From DATKJS01 sp964551995 (GTDB taxonomy: Bacteria > Acidobacteriota > Aminicenantia > Aminicenantales > Saccharicenantaceae): 64,000 bases of DNA. This document shows positions 61,972 through 64,000 of this stretch, one piece after another. The stretch is taken from positions 46,993 through 110,992 of the forward strand of contig CAZKFD010000014.1 in assembly GCA_964551995.1 (NCBI GenBank). The letters run 5' to 3'. The notes under the pieces were generated by a model. That model did not search any database. It was not told the origin of the DNA and saw only the letters and a list, made by a program, of their open reading frames with translations. A program made the translations under genes and the position numbers. Positions within the stretch are counted from its first letter, which is position 1. The number at the start of each line of letters is the position of its first letter.

Positions 61972-62760
61972 ATGAAGAAAGCATTGCTTCTAGCGGTTGC
62001 TTTCCTCGTTTTCATTCCGCTCGGCCTGAGCGCCCAGTCGGACACTCCGTCGAAGGGCTATTATGCCGATAGTTATGCCCGCTTGAGCTATTTGAACGGA
62101 GACGTCTTCGTCCAGAGGACCTCCGGCCTTGGGACGGAAAAGGCAGAGGCAAATCTGGCTCTCATCCAGGGCGATCAACTGGGGACTGCGAACGGCCAGG
62201 CCGAAGTCCAATTTGGCCATCAGAACTACCTGCGGCTTGACCAGAACAGCAAAGTGAAATTCGCCCTGCTGCCCACACAGGGCAATGATCGGATCACGAT
62301 TCAGGTGCTCGAGGGGAATGCCTACCTGAGGATCGGCTCCCTGGCCAGGGAAAAGGCGGTCGAAGTCGATACCCCCGACGCCTCTTATTATGTCCTGGAC
62401 GAGGGCCTCTACAGGTTTAACGTGAGCCTGAACAAGCAGACCGAAGTCCTCGTCTTCGCGGGCAGCTTGGAGGCCGCGGGGCAGGCGGGCTCGGTCATGG
62501 TTCGGGGCCAGGAGTCCCTCATCGCTTCCGACGGGAAGATGCTCGGCAACCCGGCCCCTTTCACTCCCCGTTCCGATAATTTTGACCAGTGGAACGAGTC
62601 CCGGGACGCCCTGTTCGCCCAGAAGAGCACGCCTCGACACCTGCCCTCTGAGCTCAGCGACTACGAAGAGGAGCTCGACCAGAACGGCCAATGGACCTAC
62701 GAGGAACCATATGGCAACGTTTGGGTGCCCTACGGGATCGATAACGACTGGCGTCCTTAA
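61972..62760 (+). CDS. FecR-domain exported protein, N-terminal part before an in-frame stop
   Basis: 262 residues behind GGAAGGAG. Signal peptide KKALLLAVAFLVFIPLGLSA. A FecR-like domain follows: ARLSYLNGDVFVQRTSG, GDQLGTANGQAEVQFGHQNY, RIGSLAREKAVEVDTPDASY and LNKQTEVLVFAGSLEAAGQA. It then enters a DUF6600-like tryptophan-rich region (WTYEEPYGNVWVPYGIDNDW). The reading stops at TAA (62758-62760) and continues in the same frame from the next codon, so this is one gene split by a nonsense codon. Relatives, from memory, carry Tyr at this spot, a one-base change from TAA. Confidence 0.8.
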   Translation: MKKALLLAVAFLVFIPLGLSAQSDTPSKGYYADSYARLSYLNGDVFVQRTSGLGTEKAEANLALIQGDQLGTANGQAEVQFGHQNYLRLDQNSKVKFALLPTQGNDRITIQVLEGNAYLRIGSLAREKAVEVDTPDASYYVLDEGLYRFNVSLNKQTEVLVFAGSLEAAGQAGSVMVRGQESLIASDGKMLGNPAPFTPRSDNFDQWNESRDALFAQKSTPRHLPSELSDYEEELDQNGQWTYEEPYGNVWVPYGIDNDWRP

Positions 62761-63741
62761 ATGTACGGCAGCTGGTGGTGGTACCCGGAGATCGGGTGGA
62801 ACTGGATTTCCTCCGAGCCCTGGGGCTGGCCGGTGTACCACTACGGCCGCTGGTCCTGGAGGTTCGGCCTCGGCTGGTACTGGATTCCTCAACAATATTG
62901 GGGTCCTGGCTGGGTCTCGTGGTGGTGGGACAACGATTACATCGGCTGGTGTCCCTTGAGCTGGTACAACCGGCCTATGGTCCTTCTCAACAATAGGTTT
63001 TACGACCGGTATCGCGGAGCTTATTTCGCCGGCAACAACAGGGCCATGTCCGTCATCCGCCGGGACCAGCTCCAATCCCGCGATGTGAGTCGCCACATGC
63101 TGAGCGCCGGCGAGCTCAGTCATATCGGTCAGATCTCGTTCCGGGGCGAGCAGCCTTCGATCCGGCCAACCGTCGGCAGGTCGAGCCTCCAGTCCCCGGA
63201 GGCCCAACGGATCTTCTCCGGGCGTGCCGGCATCCGGGGTGAAGCGAAAAATTATGCTCCCCGGAGTTCTGCCGCCTCTTGGCAACTGAGGAACGGTCGC
63301 TCAAATGCCACGGACAGGGGGGCCGGCGCTTCGTCCTCTGGAGCCCGGACGCAATCGAGCGAAACCATCAAACATTATCCATCAAGCTCGCGGGAGACGG
63401 CGTCCTCCTCGAGCTCCCGTTCATCAGCATCAGCGAGGGCGTTGGGGTCTAACTCCACGCGCTCCATTCGGACGTATCCATCCCGCCTGACGACACAGGG
63501 CCTCGGGATGGGCCGCGCCTCCCAGGCCCTGCCGAGATACAACTCGCGCAGCTATTCTTACTCCCGGCCGAGCTATCGTTCGTCTTCCTATTCGCGCTCT
63601 TATTCCTATTCTGCCCCGTCCCGCTCCCGCGGTTCTTCGGGCCGGTCTTACAGCACGCGTTCCTCTTCGAGGTCGCGAGGTTCCTCGCGCTCGCGATCGT
63701 CGTCCTCCCGCTCCTCATCCGGTCACTCAGGCCGACGCTAA
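62761..63741 (+). CDS. Continuation of the FecR/DUF6600 gene after the stop (Trp-rich and Ser/Arg-rich)
   Basis: 326 residues, same frame as the preceding gene, beginning with ATG right after TAA. MYGSWWWYPEIGWNWISSEP and GWPVYHYGRWSWRFGLGWYW are the DUF6600 repeats. From about residue 180 the protein becomes low-complexity with Ser, Arg and Tyr (YSYSRPSYRSSSYSRSYSYS, SSRSRGSSRSRSSSSRSSSG). It has no signal peptide of its own. It could be made only by stop-codon readthrough or by reinitiation at the adjacent ATG, and then would lack export. Most likely the 3' part of a mutated gene, or a sequencing error. Confidence 0.6.
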   Translation: MYGSWWWYPEIGWNWISSEPWGWPVYHYGRWSWRFGLGWYWIPQQYWGPGWVSWWWDNDYIGWCPLSWYNRPMVLLNNRFYDRYRGAYFAGNNRAMSVIRRDQLQSRDVSRHMLSAGELSHIGQISFRGEQPSIRPTVGRSSLQSPEAQRIFSGRAGIRGEAKNYAPRSSAASWQLRNGRSNATDRGAGASSSGARTQSSETIKHYPSSSRETASSSSSRSSASARALGSNSTRSIRTYPSRLTTQGLGMGRASQALPRYNSRSYSYSRPSYRSSSYSRSYSYSAPSRSRGSSGRSYSTRSSSRSRGSSRSRSSSSRSSSGHSGRR

Positions 63742-63791
63742 GAAGAAGAGGCCCTCATCCCTGAAATGGCCCAAGCATCATGTGAGTTTTG

Positions 63792-63821
63792 TTGAAAATA
63801 TCGCTTCAGCGGTGGTAATAT
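63792..63821 (+). promoter_or_regulatory. Promoter of the last gene
   Basis: TTGAAA (63792-63797), 18-nt spacer, TAATAT (63816-63821). Confidence 0.5.
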
Positions 63822-63873
63822 GAAGCCAGGTCAAAAGGAATCGCCTACGAAAAAGGCAAAAGGAGAAGGCATC

Positions 63874-64000
63874 ATGTTTGGAAGAACAGCAGCACAGGCA
63901 AAATGGCACGGCGAGAAGGGAATTGGGCGGGCGGTTCACGCCGAGCCGCAAATTCGTATCCGCGTCCTCGGTTTACTGCTGTTAGCAGTGGCCATCGTGT
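63874..64000 (+). CDS. Partial gene at the right edge, possible membrane protein
   Basis: 42 codons are visible from ATG 63874 behind AAAAGGAGAAGG. MFGRTAAQAKWHGEKGIGRA is polar and basic; a hydrophobic helix begins at the edge (VLGLLLLAVAIV). The layout suggests a cytoplasmic N-terminus and a membrane anchor. No family can be named from so little. Confidence 0.55.
   Translation, partial: MFGRTAAQAKWHGEKGIGRAVHAEPQIRIRVLGLLLLAVAIV

Overview
The window is GC-rich bacterial chromosome with short gaps, ATGA-type overlaps between genes, and many clear sigma70-type promoters of the TTGAC(A/T/C)-N16-18-TATAAT kind. The gene content points to an anaerobic heterotroph: four-subunit ferredoxin-dependent 2-oxoacid oxidoreductase, anaerobic-type short ThiC, HypF, ferredoxins, many exported peptidases, and a chlamydia/plastid-type nucleotide translocase. 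From memory of such gene combinations I would guess Acidobacteriota or Candidatus Aminicenantes. This is an inference; no marker gene (rRNA, ribosomal protein) is present.

Layout. 0-3.5 kb: leftward polysaccharide operon (flippase, GT4, GT2; the last runs off the left edge). 3.7-9 kb: thiC, a TIM-barrel gene and porGDAB, so a thiamine-pyrimidine gene sits beside a thiamine-diphosphate enzyme. 9-16 kb: TlpA-type thioredoxin, divergent CoA transferase and FabH-like synthase, a membrane coiled-coil protein, and a queH-hypF pair. 16-27 kb: zinc-ribbon membrane protein, site-2 protease, ferredoxin with a textbook terminator, TPR membrane protein, flavodoxin, an unrecognised 438-residue protein, a very large PAS/GAF/HD-GYP sensor, glmS and a PilZ protein. 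27-31 kb: hotdog thioesterase, small secreted protein and an ECF importer (S component, fused double ATPase, EcfT).

31-34 kb is the most interesting unit. A leftward operon encodes two tandem paralogous proteins with signal peptides and a PI3/4-kinase/FAM20-like catalytic core. They are followed, with an 11-nt overlap, by an ATP/ADP translocase-family membrane protein. My reading is a candidate phosphorylation system acting outside the cytoplasm with its own nucleotide supply; the link is inferred from operon structure and signal peptides.

34.5-41 kb holds exported hydrolases (AbgB-like amidohydrolase, M13 metallopeptidase, DUF5694 protein, HELHH protein). From about 41 kb rightward the character changes: more AT, longer gaps, small unconnected genes, three decayed genes, a repeat-rich lipoprotein, two tRNA-like relics about 9.3 kb apart, and at least two families of dispersed non-coding repeats (seven copies of one between 43.1 and 57.9 kb). 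This looks like an accessory, partly decaying region. At the right end a FecR/DUF6600-type gene is split by an in-frame TAA, and a new gene starts at the edge.

No CRISPR array, rRNA, complete tRNA, transposase or integrase gene was seen.
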